Below the pieces are notes generated by a model. It searched no databases and had not been told where the DNA came from. It saw only the letters and a list, made by a program, of their open reading frames with translations. Shown here one piece after another: positions 1 through 11,600 of a stretch of DNA of 64,000 nt. Each line of letters opens with the position of its first letter. Position 1 is the first letter of the stretch. Origin of the DNA: Cephalotus follicularis (Eukaryota; Streptophyta; Magnoliopsida; Oxalidales; Cephalotaceae); contig BDDD01000045.1 of the NCBI GenBank assembly GCA_001972305.1, positions 307,040 through 371,039 of the forward strand, given 5' to 3'. A program made the translations under genes and the position numbers.

Positions 1-988
1 GCACTATGTTATGCCAAAACAGCAACGTGGGGAGTCATGTTGCATGGAAGCAGGAACAATTGGGGGCACTTCAGTACATTTGGCTTAGGCATGGCGCGGC
101 AGGCGCGCCCCATGCGCACCAGGCGGGACAATGTGCGGCAGCAGCGCACAACATGTGGAACAATGTGCGGCAGGAGCGCACATCATCCTAACATTGCGGG
201 AGTTGGCCATATTTTGTGCAAGGCATGGCGCACAACAAGCAACGTGGGCAGATAGTGTGCGGGACATGGCACACAACAGACAAAGTGGGCCGAAGATTGT
301 GGACCATGATGCGCAGCATGCGGGAGCAGTGCGCATCATGCGGGCGTGACATGCGCATCAGGTGGGAGTTGGGTACGCAAGCAGTGCATCATGCAGGCAA
401 GGCAAGCGCATCATGGGTGCATCATGCAGGCGTGGGGCACAGTCATGCGCGCAGGCAATGCGCATTGTGCGGCAGGTGGCGCACAAGGCTCGGACTGGCA
501 GGCACATAATGCGGCATGAAGGCAAAACGTGGGAAAGTGGTTCCTACAAACTCGGAAGTGCTTGCTAGCTGTTGGCAGTTGTGTTTTAGTGTGTTGTAAG
601 GCCTGAGTATGTCATCTGTACAGTAGAATTTGTAGGAACAATTGTAAGGCACTTAGTGCCATGTGTCCTAGCAGTTAAGGGATTGTTAACTGCACATAGT
701 GTAGGGTGTGCACTATAAATAGACTTTGGCAGCAGCTGTGCCAAGGCTATGTGAGAATTCTCAAAGCAAGTGTGAATGCTTGTGAGTCCTTTTTACTTTC
801 GACAAAGAAAATAAAGGTTGGAAGAGTTTTTCCGTAAAGAGTGTGCAAGTGTTCTTTGGCTTTAAAAACAGTGTGTGTGTGCGCAATTAGCCTCCTTCTA
901 CTTGGGGCGTTGCATAGAGTGGCTGAGACTAAGTGGGAACTTAGTGCCATCACGGCAAAAATTTGAGTGCAAATTTACACCCGTGACA
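1..988. mobile_element. LTR-like sequence at the window edge, partial
   Basis: Non-coding sequence with LTR-like signals in + orientation: a TATA box (TATAAATAG near 713), an AATAAA-type signal near 810, and a CA-type end at about 988, after which L1 coding sequence starts on the other strand. The left end lies outside the window, so no matching terminus or target-site duplication can be checked. It probably represents the right end of an LTR or solo LTR inserted into the L1 fragment; the family is not recognised. Confidence 0.4.
60..520. repeat. GC-rich degenerate minisatellite
   Basis: The words GCGCATCATGCGGG, GCGGCAGGAGCGCA and close variants recur many times at irregular spacing. The block is far richer in GC than the DNA around it. 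Short open frames in all six frames here are a by-product of this composition. It looks like a variable-repeat section of the LTR-like unit that contains it. Confidence 0.6.
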
Positions 989-1660
989 CCAACCATGATT
1001 AACACAACTATCCTTAACAAGAGCAGATAAAAATTCCATACAGAGAATAAATAGGTAAGGAGACAGAGGATCTCCTTGCCTAATCCCACAAGAGGGAGTA
1101 AATTGCTCAGAACTTTTACCATTTATGAAAATAGACAACAAAGAAGTGGAAATACAAGACATAATCAACTTTATGATAGATGGAGGAAAATTAAAATGAA
1201 TCAATATTCTCCTCATAAAGCTCCATTCCATCTTATTATAAGCTTTTTTCAAATCAGTGGTATGGATGATCGCTTGAACAATAATAAAGTTATCCGAAAC
1301 CTTTCTCCCAGGAACAAAGCTAGTCTGAAGAGGATTAATAAGACCATTCAAACACATACGAATGCGATTAACCAAGATTTTTGTAATTAATTTATACAAG
1401 GTATGCAGAGGCTAATAGATCTATACTGAGTGATACAATTAACGCCATTTTGCTTCCGAATCAAACAAATATTAGTAACATTTAAACCTTCAAGAATACG
1501 TCTAGCCTGAAAAATCTCATTAATCCACACGCTGATAGAGCCCAATTTTGTCGCAGCATTTTTGAAAGAAAATGGGGGTAAAACCCATAGGCCCAGGGGC
1601 TTTAAGCCGTTAGCAATTTCCAAATCTTTCAAATTGACTCTCTTTCCCAACCTCACTCAT
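989..1660 (-). mobile_element. L1-type LINE reverse transcriptase fragment
   Basis: Minus-strand frames read as a plant L1 reverse transcriptase. From right to left there is the segment before the palm with ISLC, then TKILVNRI, SFVPGRKVSDN, TDLKKAYNKMEW and CGIRQGDPLSPYLFIL. These correspond to the FVPGR, DLEKAYD and RQGDPLSPYLF blocks of the family. The FADD catalytic block that should follow is missing because the LINE is cut at about 989 by the LTR-like unit. The two halves lie in different frames, and no 5' ORF1 or 3' tail is seen. It is a dead, truncated copy. Confidence 0.85.
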
Positions 1661-1757
1661 TTACTACTATGTTTGTGAAACCTCAACATCTTTGCACAGT
1701 TAGTAAAGGCTGATTGTGTCCATATCTTAATTGCATATCAAACGGAAGTAAATCAGT

Positions 1758-1760
<3 letters not shown>

Positions 1761-1791
<31 letters not shown>
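1761..1791. repeat. (CT)n microsatellite
   Basis: About 15 uninterrupted CT units. Confidence 0.95.
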
Positions 1792-1794
<3 letters not shown>

Positions 1795-1799
1795 ACTGA

Positions 1800-3238
1800 T
1801 GGTTTGTTTCATACAGTAAAGATTTCATATAGATGCACAAGTAGTAATGTTCTCTCCTGGATAGAAAATTTTTTTTATCCATGTTTTATGCCTTTGTGTT
1901 ACATCAAAATACATGCAAGAGAAACGACGAAAGATGATCCAAGCAAAAAAGTCAGTTTACCCTCTCTTGAGTTTTCTTTCCAAGAAAACAATACTTAACT
2001 TTGCGCAAAACATAGAAGCATGATTTTATTTAAATTAATTATTTTATTTATTTCTACAAAGACATCTTGCATTTTTTTTTGCTTTGGCTTTTCAATTGAC
2101 AAAGGGGAATGTCTCATATGTTTTGAGAGAGAAAACAATGTCGTCCTCATTTTGATGCTAAAAAATATAATCGTCATCACATAAATTTAGAATAAACATA
2201 TTGATATAATTTTAGTACACTTTTAAGAGGTAGTAAATAAGGTATTTTGTAAAATAATAAGAAAAATCAACGAGACGTAATTATGAAATCACTTGTTATA
2301 ATTAAAATATATTAAAATAGTTAATAAAATAATTTTGTTAGATCGAAAAAAAAATCGTTTGTTTTGATTGATTACTTCATGTAGCCTAGCTATGAGTTTG
2401 GCTTAGATTGCTAATTAAGATATGGTTATCAAATAATTCTTAAATATGTTAGGTATATCATTTGGTTTATGCATTAATTAGTTACTTATTTATTATTTAT
2501 TTAACAAATATTATTACTACTTATATGGACATAAATATACAATATTAGTTCAGGGAATAACCACACCCTATAGTAAGTGCCCATAAGAGTTTAAAAGTAT
2601 GGACATAGATAATCACGTTTAACGATACAATAGACTTACTCCTAACATAGAGAAGCCATAGGTTCCAAGGCTGCCATTAAATGTCATATAAGATACTAAC
2701 ATACTTATCTAACATAGCTGCTTGTCCAGCCGCCATTTAGACTTCGCCGCCATTTTAGACCTCACCGCCCTACATGTCTAGAATTGTCTTACCATCATAT
2801 TTGAAAAGTTTATCTTCTTATCAAAGGTGCACAAAGAAACCCCCCTATGCAACATGGATATACATAGATCATTAGATAGGTACCACAATATAATGGTTCT
2901 TCACTGTGTTGTCTCATGGCACAAACTTTGACTCTGCATAGAATAGACTTAGGTTTCGTTTAATTGCTTTTCTTAATAGTTTTCAACGGAATTATAATAA
3001 AATGGAAGACAAGACACTTCGAATTTGACTTTTATTTCTTTACATTAAAATTAAATAAATGATATATGATATTAGAACATACAAAATCAATGAATAAAAA
3101 TTGTATCTGATTAACCTATAATATTGAAAATTAGTACGATTTAAGATCAAGCAAAAATAGTCTTTATCTTCTTTTCTTCAAACAATTTGTGGTTCTTTTA
3201 AATAGGTATTAAAAACAATTCAAGAACAAGAGAAGGGA

Positions 3239-3240
<2 letters not shown>
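1800..3240. other. AT-rich intergenic stretch, no gene seen
   Basis: Very AT-rich DNA with only short open frames. No protein family, RNA gene, LTR end or terminal inverted repeat was recognised. Confidence 0.6.

Positions 3241-3274
<34 letters not shown>
3241..3274. repeat. (TA)n microsatellite
   Basis: About 17 uninterrupted TA units. Confidence 0.95.
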
Positions 3275-3275
<1 letters not shown>

Positions 3276-4112
3276 TAACAGGTCTTCTCATCATGTCATA
3301 CTGGGTTATAAAAACTCATACTAACCATAACCTATATTTACAATCTAAAATGTGTTAACCCATAAAAAAACAGATAACTAAAGGATAAGTGGGCCAGAAA
3401 CCTGGCTCGTACAAATCATAATTCTATCATCGTTATACAACAAAATCAACAATTAATGGAAGTTCAATAATATTTCTAGTATTATCCTACTGGGGTAACA
3501 TTAATTGTAGTTTTAAGAATTTGAAAAATAATTATTAAAAAATGATTCTCTGATAGAATGACAAAATTTTAAATCATTGACGCCGTAAGTTTAAAAAAAA
3601 ACATGATCCTAAGATGATAACTCATAAATGATCCGGTCATATAAAGCCATCAAACATAGAATCATAGCATCATTGTGTCGTCATTAACATAACACCATCC
3701 ATTGTTACATATGCCAATAACTTCACTGACATGGATTTATATGCGGTAGTATAACAATGAAATAACAAACAAAATGTGATCTCAAAACATGGTATTCATT
3801 GTCGATTCTCAATTTCTCTAAAACAACATGAGAAATCCCAATACTTCATTGAGAAACCAGTATCTCTCGATCAATTTACCTCGAGGTCACAACATGATGT
3901 CATATGAGACATATTCAATAGTTGACATAAACAATCCTACTTGAGATAGACACTAGTCTCAAGATTTTATGCAAATGACATGTCATATATATAAATGTGC
4001 ACGTAAACAGGATATATGATAAATAATAATAGAAATGATAATTATCATAAATCCAAATATAGGAGTTCACAACAAAGCATATGAAAACAATGATATATAA
4101 AAATCTCATTAT
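3275..4112 (-). other. Probable 3' LTR or 3' untranslated part of a copia remnant
   Basis: No coding signal. The right edge at about 4113 meets CTAAACTCCCACT on the + strand, the complement of a typical copia polypurine tract, and copia RNase H sequence follows directly. The stretch to the left is therefore a good candidate for the 3' LTR of that remnant. Its left end was not found. Confidence 0.35.
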
Positions 4113-4610
4113 ACAATTGCTAAACTCCCACTGTCACAGTACATCAAAGGAACCCAAAATGCCCATGTTATCAACATGTTTAGTAAAATCAGAAGGCCCA
4201 AGTCCTTTAGTTAAATGGCCACCTATCATATCCACACTGGTAATGTGATCAAAGACAACATCACCATGCTCAACCCACTCTCTAACCTTAAAAAAACTTA
4301 AGGTTAATGTTCTTAGCATCACCTGAATTCCTCGTATTCTTTGGAAAGAACACTAAAGCCATATTCTCACAATAGATTCTCAATGGCCTAAAGATGGAAT
4401 CCAGAATTTTAAGCTCTCTAACAAAAATTTTCAAGCCATTGGGCATCACCACCAGCCACACATAGCGGATGAAGTCATAAAGGATTGCTTGGAGCTTTTC
4501 CATCCTCAACATTTTCATAGCCAGTAATCTCCAAATCATCAACTTTCCTGTACACAAGCATATGATCTTTGGTTTTTTGAAAACATCTCATCACTTTCTT
4601 TGTAGCTACT
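4113..4610 (-). mobile_element. Ty1/copia remnant, RNase H region
   Basis: Minus-strand frames resemble the end of copia pol. There are segments like RPLRIYCENMALVFF and GDVVFDHITSVDM..HLTKGL, which correspond to the family's 'SRPLKIYCDN.AAVFF' and 'DMLADPLTKGLP' regions. A polypurine-tract complement sits next to its left edge. It is a degenerate fossil with several breaks. Integrase, protease and gag are not seen here. Confidence 0.75.
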
Positions 4611-4614
4611 GAAT

Positions 4615-5260
4615 TACCAACTCCAATGCCATAAATGGACAAAGGTGAGTAGGGTGTAGAACAAAAATTAAACATGCAAACATGGCAGCGGAAGAACACC
4701 CAACAAAGGCAAAAACAGTCATTTTTATGGCATGGCCACAGGCCACATGGATCACCACATCATCAATAAATTGAAAAGATGCCACCATCGCATTCAATGG
4801 TGACATACTAGCAAATCAATAAGAGAGGGAGGCAAAGGAATATACCAAAGGGTGAAGGTTCCTTCGTCTTTGCCGCTTCAAGCTTGCGAAGACTCCTCCT
4901 CCGTTGTACTCCAAGTCGTTATGCTGCTGCTCCAAGCAAGAACAATAACTGTCCAATAAATGTTTTTCACTCTCTATTCTTCACAATACTCACAAAGGGT
5001 GCATTGGTGTTGACAAGGGTTGTCAATGTCAATCCACCCTAAACAAGCTCTTGCTTGGTGTATCTGTAAGATGGGAACTTCTGTAATTCTCCAGAGAGAA
5101 CGAATTAAATTGCCCAGCACAAAACTTCTCTCTTTTCAAAACCAGAAAATCTGCATAATAATGCAGACACTAGCCCACTAAAACCACTCCCCCACTCTCC
5201 CATCAATGTGGGATCATGGCCCTCACTCCCAGGGAGTCTGTAGCCATGTTCCCCACGTTT
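4615..5260 (-). mobile_element. Copia LTR fragment, related to the one at 55818-56440
   Basis: This stretch aligns by eye with 55.82-56.44 kb. Shared landmarks are CCAACTCC..GCCA, the ACATGGATCACCAC block, 'GGTGACA', 'CTTCGT.TTTGCCG', and the closing GGATCATGGCC.TCACTCC. The RNase H remnant next door and the copia element in the nest therefore belong to related families. No second LTR or target-site duplication was found. Confidence 0.6.
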
Positions 5261-5828
5261 CAAAAACGTGCGTAGATGGGATAAAACTGCTGGAGAAGAG
5301 AGAGAAAACGTGCCCACGATCAGAGTTCGTGCGCAGGTTGCACAACCGCTCCAAGCTTCGACGCTTTCATCATCAGCGTCGACGCTTAAGCATTACATGG
5401 CACAAAACGCTGATGTTTTTCTAAAAGTCATCAACGCCTCTGTGAGCCTTAAGTGTCGACGCTTCCCTTCTTCATTTCTCTTTTTATTATTAAAAATTAA
5501 AAATATAATATTATAATACATACTTATTTATGTCCATTAACCTAATTTACATACATAAATTGTTTATTTTGTAATGGACGGGGTTTTTACATAACTAAAT
5601 CATACCTTAGCGAGGTTTTTGTTAATGTTATTAAGGGATGTGATGGGAATATTATTGGTGTTTTTGAAGGTCAAAATTTTCTAAGTAATGGATTAACTCT
5701 TGTTAATGACATGGAGGTCTTTGAAGTGCATTTTCAAAAATCAAGGATCTTAGTAATTTTTCAAAGAGGGAGGATTCACTACCATCTGGTGGCAAATATA
5801 CAGTTTGACATCTCATATGATACTACTA
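5261..5828. other. Unassigned stretch
   Basis: The left part (5340-5460) carries several copies of a palindromic word built on GCGTCGACGC, also seen inside LTRs elsewhere in the window. An open frame at 5711-5989 resembles nothing I recognise and runs through the hairpin and into the solo LTR, so I do not call a gene. Confidence 0.4.
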
Positions 5829-5893
5829 AATTAATTTACATCCAAGGGTCTACGGAGTATACACGTTTCAAGACCCTTGGATGTAAATTAATT
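5829..5893. repeat. Perfect 22-bp inverted repeat (hairpin)
   Basis: The arms 5829-5850 and 5872-5893 are exact reverse complements around a 21-base spacer. The left arm starts AATTAATTTACATCC and ends AAGGGTC. It lies 15 bp left of the solo LTR at 5908. It could be a tiny non-autonomous element, a small-RNA foldback or a chance palindrome. Confidence 0.85.
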
Positions 5894-5907
5894 GAGTGGT
5901 ATAAGAT

Positions 5908-8187
5908 TGTAACGTCCCGAAACAACCGCTTATCTCTTGAGCATATTTTGTATTTCATGGCACGGTATTTACGGATTTTATGGAATTAATTGTGCATATG
6001 GATATGTATGACATAAGAGTATTGTAATACTCATATGAATGTTTGGTATGTCTGTTTACTGTATTTTATATGCATGTGAGTAGAGTTAGCGAGAGACCTA
6101 TAAATAGAGAGCTTAAACACATTTCCTCACAATTCCTTTCTCTCTCTCTCTCTATCTAAAATCCCGTTTCTCTAACTTCTCTCTACAATAACTCACCCAA
6201 AACCCATCCAAATTGACGGTATAACACGGGGAATCAAAGGGGAAGGGTAGTACTTTGATTGAGGACTTGATTGGCACAAGATTGAAGCTCCACAAGCCAA
6301 TAACTTGAGTTCTTTCTCCTATTTCTGATCCTAGAGGCCAAGAACAAGCTCCAATCTTAGGTAGAAACATTCTCTACCTAAATATGCTATGATTTACACA
6401 TGTATACACATATATGAATTGATTGCATGGATTGAAAGTGAATGAATTGAATTAAACTGGAATGTTATGGTTAAAGTGTGATATTGGGATTTTTAGACCT
6501 AGAATTAAATGGAAGGATTTGACGGATTGAAAATGGTTTTAATGACATATAATTTACTAATAGTACTTGTATTGAAATGGTTTAAAGAAAAGAATTGGAT
6601 TTGCAAAAATTTATAAGTAGAACCCTAGGTTCTGTGAGATTAAGTGTCGTCACTTTCCCTAAAGCGTCACCGCTTAGAGCGGGTTTTCAAATGGAATTTA
6701 AATTCAAACTGAAGGCGCTTTACCATTATTGCAACACTTAGTCTAAGCGTTGACGCTTAATCCGTAAGCATCGCCGCTTAGAACTTTCCTCCAAAATTAT
6801 TTTAACACTTTCTTAAAGCGTAGACGTTTGGGACTTAATTGACGACGCTTAAGTGCTAAGCGTTGCCGCTTAAGACCTAGACGTCGCTGCTTTGTCTGTC
6901 AGTTTTTTGGCAAATGTTTTTAAAGCACTTTTTCTAAATGGTTTTTTACTGGGACCTTTTCTAGGCCCATATACAATGAAACTGGATTTCTTCCTAGGGT
7001 TTTCAGGATGATTATGGAAATGGTAAGGGTAAGGTAGAGTCTATAGAAGTTTTCATGGAACATGGTTGGTTGAGCTCCTAGCGGTACTACCATTAGACAA
7101 CCAATTTCTAGTTGAGCTCCTATCGGTACTACCTATAGGCGACTAGAGGTATAACCCTAACGCTATATGTTACCTTCAGGTTATACTCATGTACGTATAG
7201 ATGGACATGGTGATCGATTGAGCTCCTTGCGGTAATACGAATATGCAACTGGGTCTAGTGAGCTCCTAACAATACTACCGGTAGACACTAGATGTCTAGA
7301 CTCGAGCACGTACCACCTTCGGGTGGGAGTTCTAGACTCACAATGAATGATGGTATGTCATGGTATGCTATGGTATGAATTGCATTGATCTGTAACTAGT
7401 TGAGCTCCTATCGGTACTACTGATTGACAACTAGTTCTAGTTGAGCTCCTAACGGTACTACTATCATGCAACTAGATGTTCTTAATCTCGAGCTTTTGCC
7501 AGGTTGGACTTACGGATGAAGGATTGTTTAGTTAACTGCTTATATATATATATGGTATGAGACAGTGTATATATGTATTTAGTTAACTCCTGGATTGTCT
7601 GATAGATTGATGGATATGAGTGTATGTTTAGGTTAACAGTCTATATATAAGCTGGTATGTGACGGTTTTATATATAGATTCGTTAACCACAATTGTTCAC
7701 GCATTATGCCATGTCATGCATTGATATATGCTATACATGTTCATATTATCAACAGTGTTTCTGTGAGGCCTTTGGGCTGACCCATCCTTCTGGATGAGGC
7801 ATCTATATGTATTCAGGGACAGATGGAGCCAGAGCTGGTGGTAGTGGTCATGGGCATGAGGACTAGTGATGACACAGATTGATACATGCAAGGACGCTGA
7901 TGGCTTAAGGTCCTTATAGTTTTATGTACTGCTTTATGTTGTAATGAAGGATTGTATAAGATAATTTGTGATTGTATTGAATTGTAAGGATATAATATGA
8001 ACATGATATGTAAGGATCTTATATAGTTTAATGTTTAAGATGTTTCTGAATGGATTATGCACATTATTATTAAACTTTTCAATTTGTATGGATTTCCGTA
8101 GTATGAAATATGCTTCTGGTGCCCGACTTAAGTAATTGAACAAATTGAAGTGGTGTCTCGTATCCCCTACGCATACGGGGTGTCACA
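5908..8187 (+). mobile_element. Solo LTR, 2.28 kb, TSD AAGAT
   Basis: The unit starts TGTAACGTCCCGAAAC and ends GGGGTGTCACA. Both sides carry the same 5-bp target-site duplication AAGAT (5903-5907 and 8188-8192), so the boundaries are firm. Inside, in + orientation, are a TATA box (CTATAAATAG near 6099), a block rich in GCGTCGACGC-like words (6640-6895), a tandem array of TTGAGCTCCT..GGTACTACC units (7070-7470) and a short hairpin (7774-7800). There is no internal coding sequence. Related copies lie at 19176, 28215, 28965 and 59932. It is most likely a Ty3/gypsy LTR left by recombination between the two ends of a full element. Confidence 0.9.
7070..7470 (+). repeat. Tandem TTGAGCTCCT sub-repeats within the solo LTR
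   Basis: Units of about 30-60 bp containing GTTGAGCTCCTA, then GGTACTACC and a short AGACAACTAG-like spacer, occur about five to six times. The same words appear in antisense in the related LTRs at 19.8-20.0, 29.8-30.3 and 60.6-60.8 kb. Confidence 0.75.
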
Positions 8188-8192
8188 AAGAT

Positions 8193-8545
8193 AATGTGGC
8201 AATGAATTCTTCATCTTTTTCAAAATTGGGCAAAAACATAACCTTAGGGATGGTTTTGTAATTGACCCTAATTAATAATAATAGTAATATAAAATTGAAT
8301 TAGAATTCAACCTAGCCAAATGAATCGTTAGGCCTTTAGTCACTCACAGAAGCAAAGATCAGTTATATAAATGTCAATATTCCTTCTACCATGCTACTGA
8401 GGGTAGATGGTATATATACATATAAGAGGAAATGAAAGTGAAAATAAATCTAACATATATCCTTACACATCTTTCCAAACACCACTTCATTGTCTTTCAC
8501 TTTTTGTATTCTTTATACGCATACTTGAATGTTTATTTCATCACC
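8193..8545 (+). promoter_or_regulatory. Putative core promoter and 5' UTR of the purple acid phosphatase gene
   Basis: The 353 bases between the solo LTR and the start codon hold two TATA-like stretches: TTATATAAA near 8364 and GGTATATATACATATAAG near 8409. Either could serve as the core promoter. No clear GNATATNC phosphate-starvation site was found by eye. The start codon context is ATCACCATGGCC, a good plant initiation context. Confidence 0.45.
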
Positions 8546-8692
8546 ATGGCCATCCAAGGATTGCATTTCTTATTCGTTTTCATTTTCACCTCTCTCGGAA
8601 TACTTCACACTGTTTCTTCATATAATCGCCCTCTCCCTCGCAAGGATATTATATATTTAGCAGAAGATCTTAACTCTACTTCTCCTCAACAG
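8546..8692 (+). CDS. PAP: Purple acid phosphatase exon 1 (residues 1-49)
   Basis: Encodes the signal peptide and the short N-terminal linker, ending in NSTSPQQ. The donor is CAACAG|GTGGCA, phase 0. A decayed tandem copy of this exon lies 1.5 kb downstream. Confidence 0.9.
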
Positions 8693-11600
8693 GTGGCAAC
8701 TGTCCTACTCCTTTGACGTATTTTGCATTACATTAGTGTTTTCTTTTATACTCTTTGTTTCAATAGTTTTTGTGGTGGTTAAACCAGATACAAAAACATC
8801 ATGACTTTGCATGTGTATTTCTATTTGCATCTATTAATTTACACAAAAGCATTAATTGATGGGTTTTTTCTTATATCTAAACTGGAATACTTGAAAAAAA
8901 TGATGGTAATAACAATAAGAATGATGATAATACAAATTTGCTTGCTTGGTTTTGAAAAAAAATATTACTTCTTTACAATAGTAGTCTAAATGTGATATAT
9001 TGGGAGCTTATTGTATGTGCATGTGTAGTATTAAGACCAAGTCAGATTGCTAAAAGAATGAAAGTTAGATTGCTTGGTTTTGAAAAAAAAAATATTACTT
9101 CTTTACAAGAGTGAGGCTACATAGTTTAGCTTTTGTTTTTAGCAATAATGAAAGTTTGAATGGGTTATTGTGGAAGATTGCTTTCAATGCAATGATTAGT
9201 GTGTCAAAGCTCCATTGATCAGACATGCAATTTAGCTACACCAAAATGAGCTTTAGTTAGAACAAATTTTGGTTGAAATGTGCTGAAATCCATGTTCCTA
9301 TCTTTCATAGCTTTCTCTATTTTTTAAGTTAATTCAATTTGTGAAGGACGACCAAGTTGTTCGGAGGCTTTCGGTCAGTGACTTCATGCAGTTTATAAAA
9401 TAAAAATTAATAATTTATGAGTTATGATTGTCAAAGATTGATGGCTTTTATAAACAATGTGAAACTACACATTTTGAGTTGCTTGATACAAGTCAATTCT
9501 ATGTAAAGGTTCAATTGTAATTCAAGAACCAGGGCACATGCATACTTAATGTCTCATGATGAAAATGAAAAAAGTGAGATGTGGGTTGGCAGTTTTAGCT
9601 GCCAAAAAAAAAAAAAAGTACAACTGTAGTACTGATGGTTTTAGGTATCCCTGCAATCTATGGTTTTTACGCATTAAGAGAGTAGTTAATAGCACCACCA
9701 TCAAGTACATAAAGTTTTTCATTTTAAAAAAAAATTGAGTTACACAACACATAGTAATCATTCCCCTTAAATTCTGTTATGAATCTTATGTCCTTATCCT
9801 TGTGGGGCATAAAGGAACTTACCCAACTTTGAATGAATCAAGAAAAAAAGTCGACCTCAATCGAGCCGGCCTAGGCCAAATGCATTAACATCATATTAAT
9901 CTTCCTCGCTACAATGGATAGATGATAATATCTATACATGTGGAATCATAATTAGAAACAGATCTAACCAAGATGACTATGTATTTTCGATATTCTCAAC
10001 TCCTTATCTTCACTTCTTATGTTTTTTGATGTGTAGATTGAATGTCTAATTTATGACAATGGCCACACATTCAAGGGTGGTTGCATTTCTTATTTGCTTT
10101 TACTTTGATTTTTTGGAATCTTTCACAATGTTTCTTCATATAAAAGCGCTTTTCCTCGTAAGAATATTGTTGTACAATTTTGCAAAGAAATAGCCCGCTT
10201 GTTTCTCGAGAAGAGATGGGAAACATGCTTTATCATTAGCATAAAATCTTGATTCTAATTCTCCTTAACAAGTGATCACTGTCCCTTTTGCTTAACGGAT
10301 TTTGCGTTAAATATGATGTAAGTGGTCACAACATTATTTTGCTCCCCTCTAAATTTCATTCAATCTTTTATGACTTTCATGCAAGGGTGTTAGGGTTGCC
10401 ATCTTTAGTTGGTGCCAAGTCAAAACATACATATTTAGATAATTAAGTTCCTTTAATTACCATTATATTCATATATGTGAGTTGATGTCTGCAAAAGTAT
10501 GGTTATTGTGCACACAATAATACAAGCATACCTGGTCGGGACATGATTTGGAAAACATTCGTAGTGAAATATTTGCTTTAATCCTAAATACGTGCTAAAG
10601 ATTTTATTATGAAACATTTTATTTCCTGGTTTTATTTCCTATCTCAGTCTCGTACTAATAATCATTGGATATTGAATCATAAACTTTGATATTGTTTTAG
10701 GTGCACATTTCGGTATATGGTGAAGACGAAATGAGAATATCATGGATAACGAACAACTCTGCTCCTGCAACGGTTGACTATGGCACTTCTCCCGGGGTCT
10801 ACACAAATTCAACAAATGGGAGTACATCTTCATATAACTATGGATCTTACCAATCTGGTGAAATATATGATGTTGTAATTGGTCCACTGCAACCAAATAC
10901 AATATATTATTATCGTTGCAGCTCAAACTCAGATCGTGAATTCAATTTCAAGACCCCACCTGCTCAGCTTCCAATCAATTTTGCGGTTTCAGGTTATAAG
11001 CAACTCATTCTACAGTTTTAGTAGTTTCATATGTGTCTAAATTAGAACATAGTCCATTAATGCATCAGAAGAAATAGATAAAGTGCAAGACAAACTTCAT
11101 TAGGAAACCTAACACATATTAGGAAACCTAACACATATATTATGTGCCATGGAAGCATATATGTCTAATTTATGAATTTTTTATTCAAAGAAACAAGTCC
11201 CACCAAATACAACTTTGAATGTTTTTTTTTTATTTCAATCTTTTCAAGAGGAAAAAAAAGGACAAGAAGAGTGGAAAAAGAATAAAATGGAAAAATAGGT
11301 AAAAAGTGAGACTTAATTAGTTTACATATTATTGGATTATATATAACTGTTAAAAAATATAAAAATAAAAAACGAAAGCATAAAATAAAAACAAAAACTG
11401 TCATATTTTTACTACGACTAGGTTGATAAATGTATTCAACAACTTCCTTTTAGCACTCATAATGCTATATATATAAGTAAACAATCCTAGAAAATTTAGG
11501 ACACAAATCCTATCACTTGTCCAAATCCTATTATTTGTCGTAATACAATTCAACTTCTAATAAGAAAAAACTTTAAATCTTAATAATAACAATAAACTAT

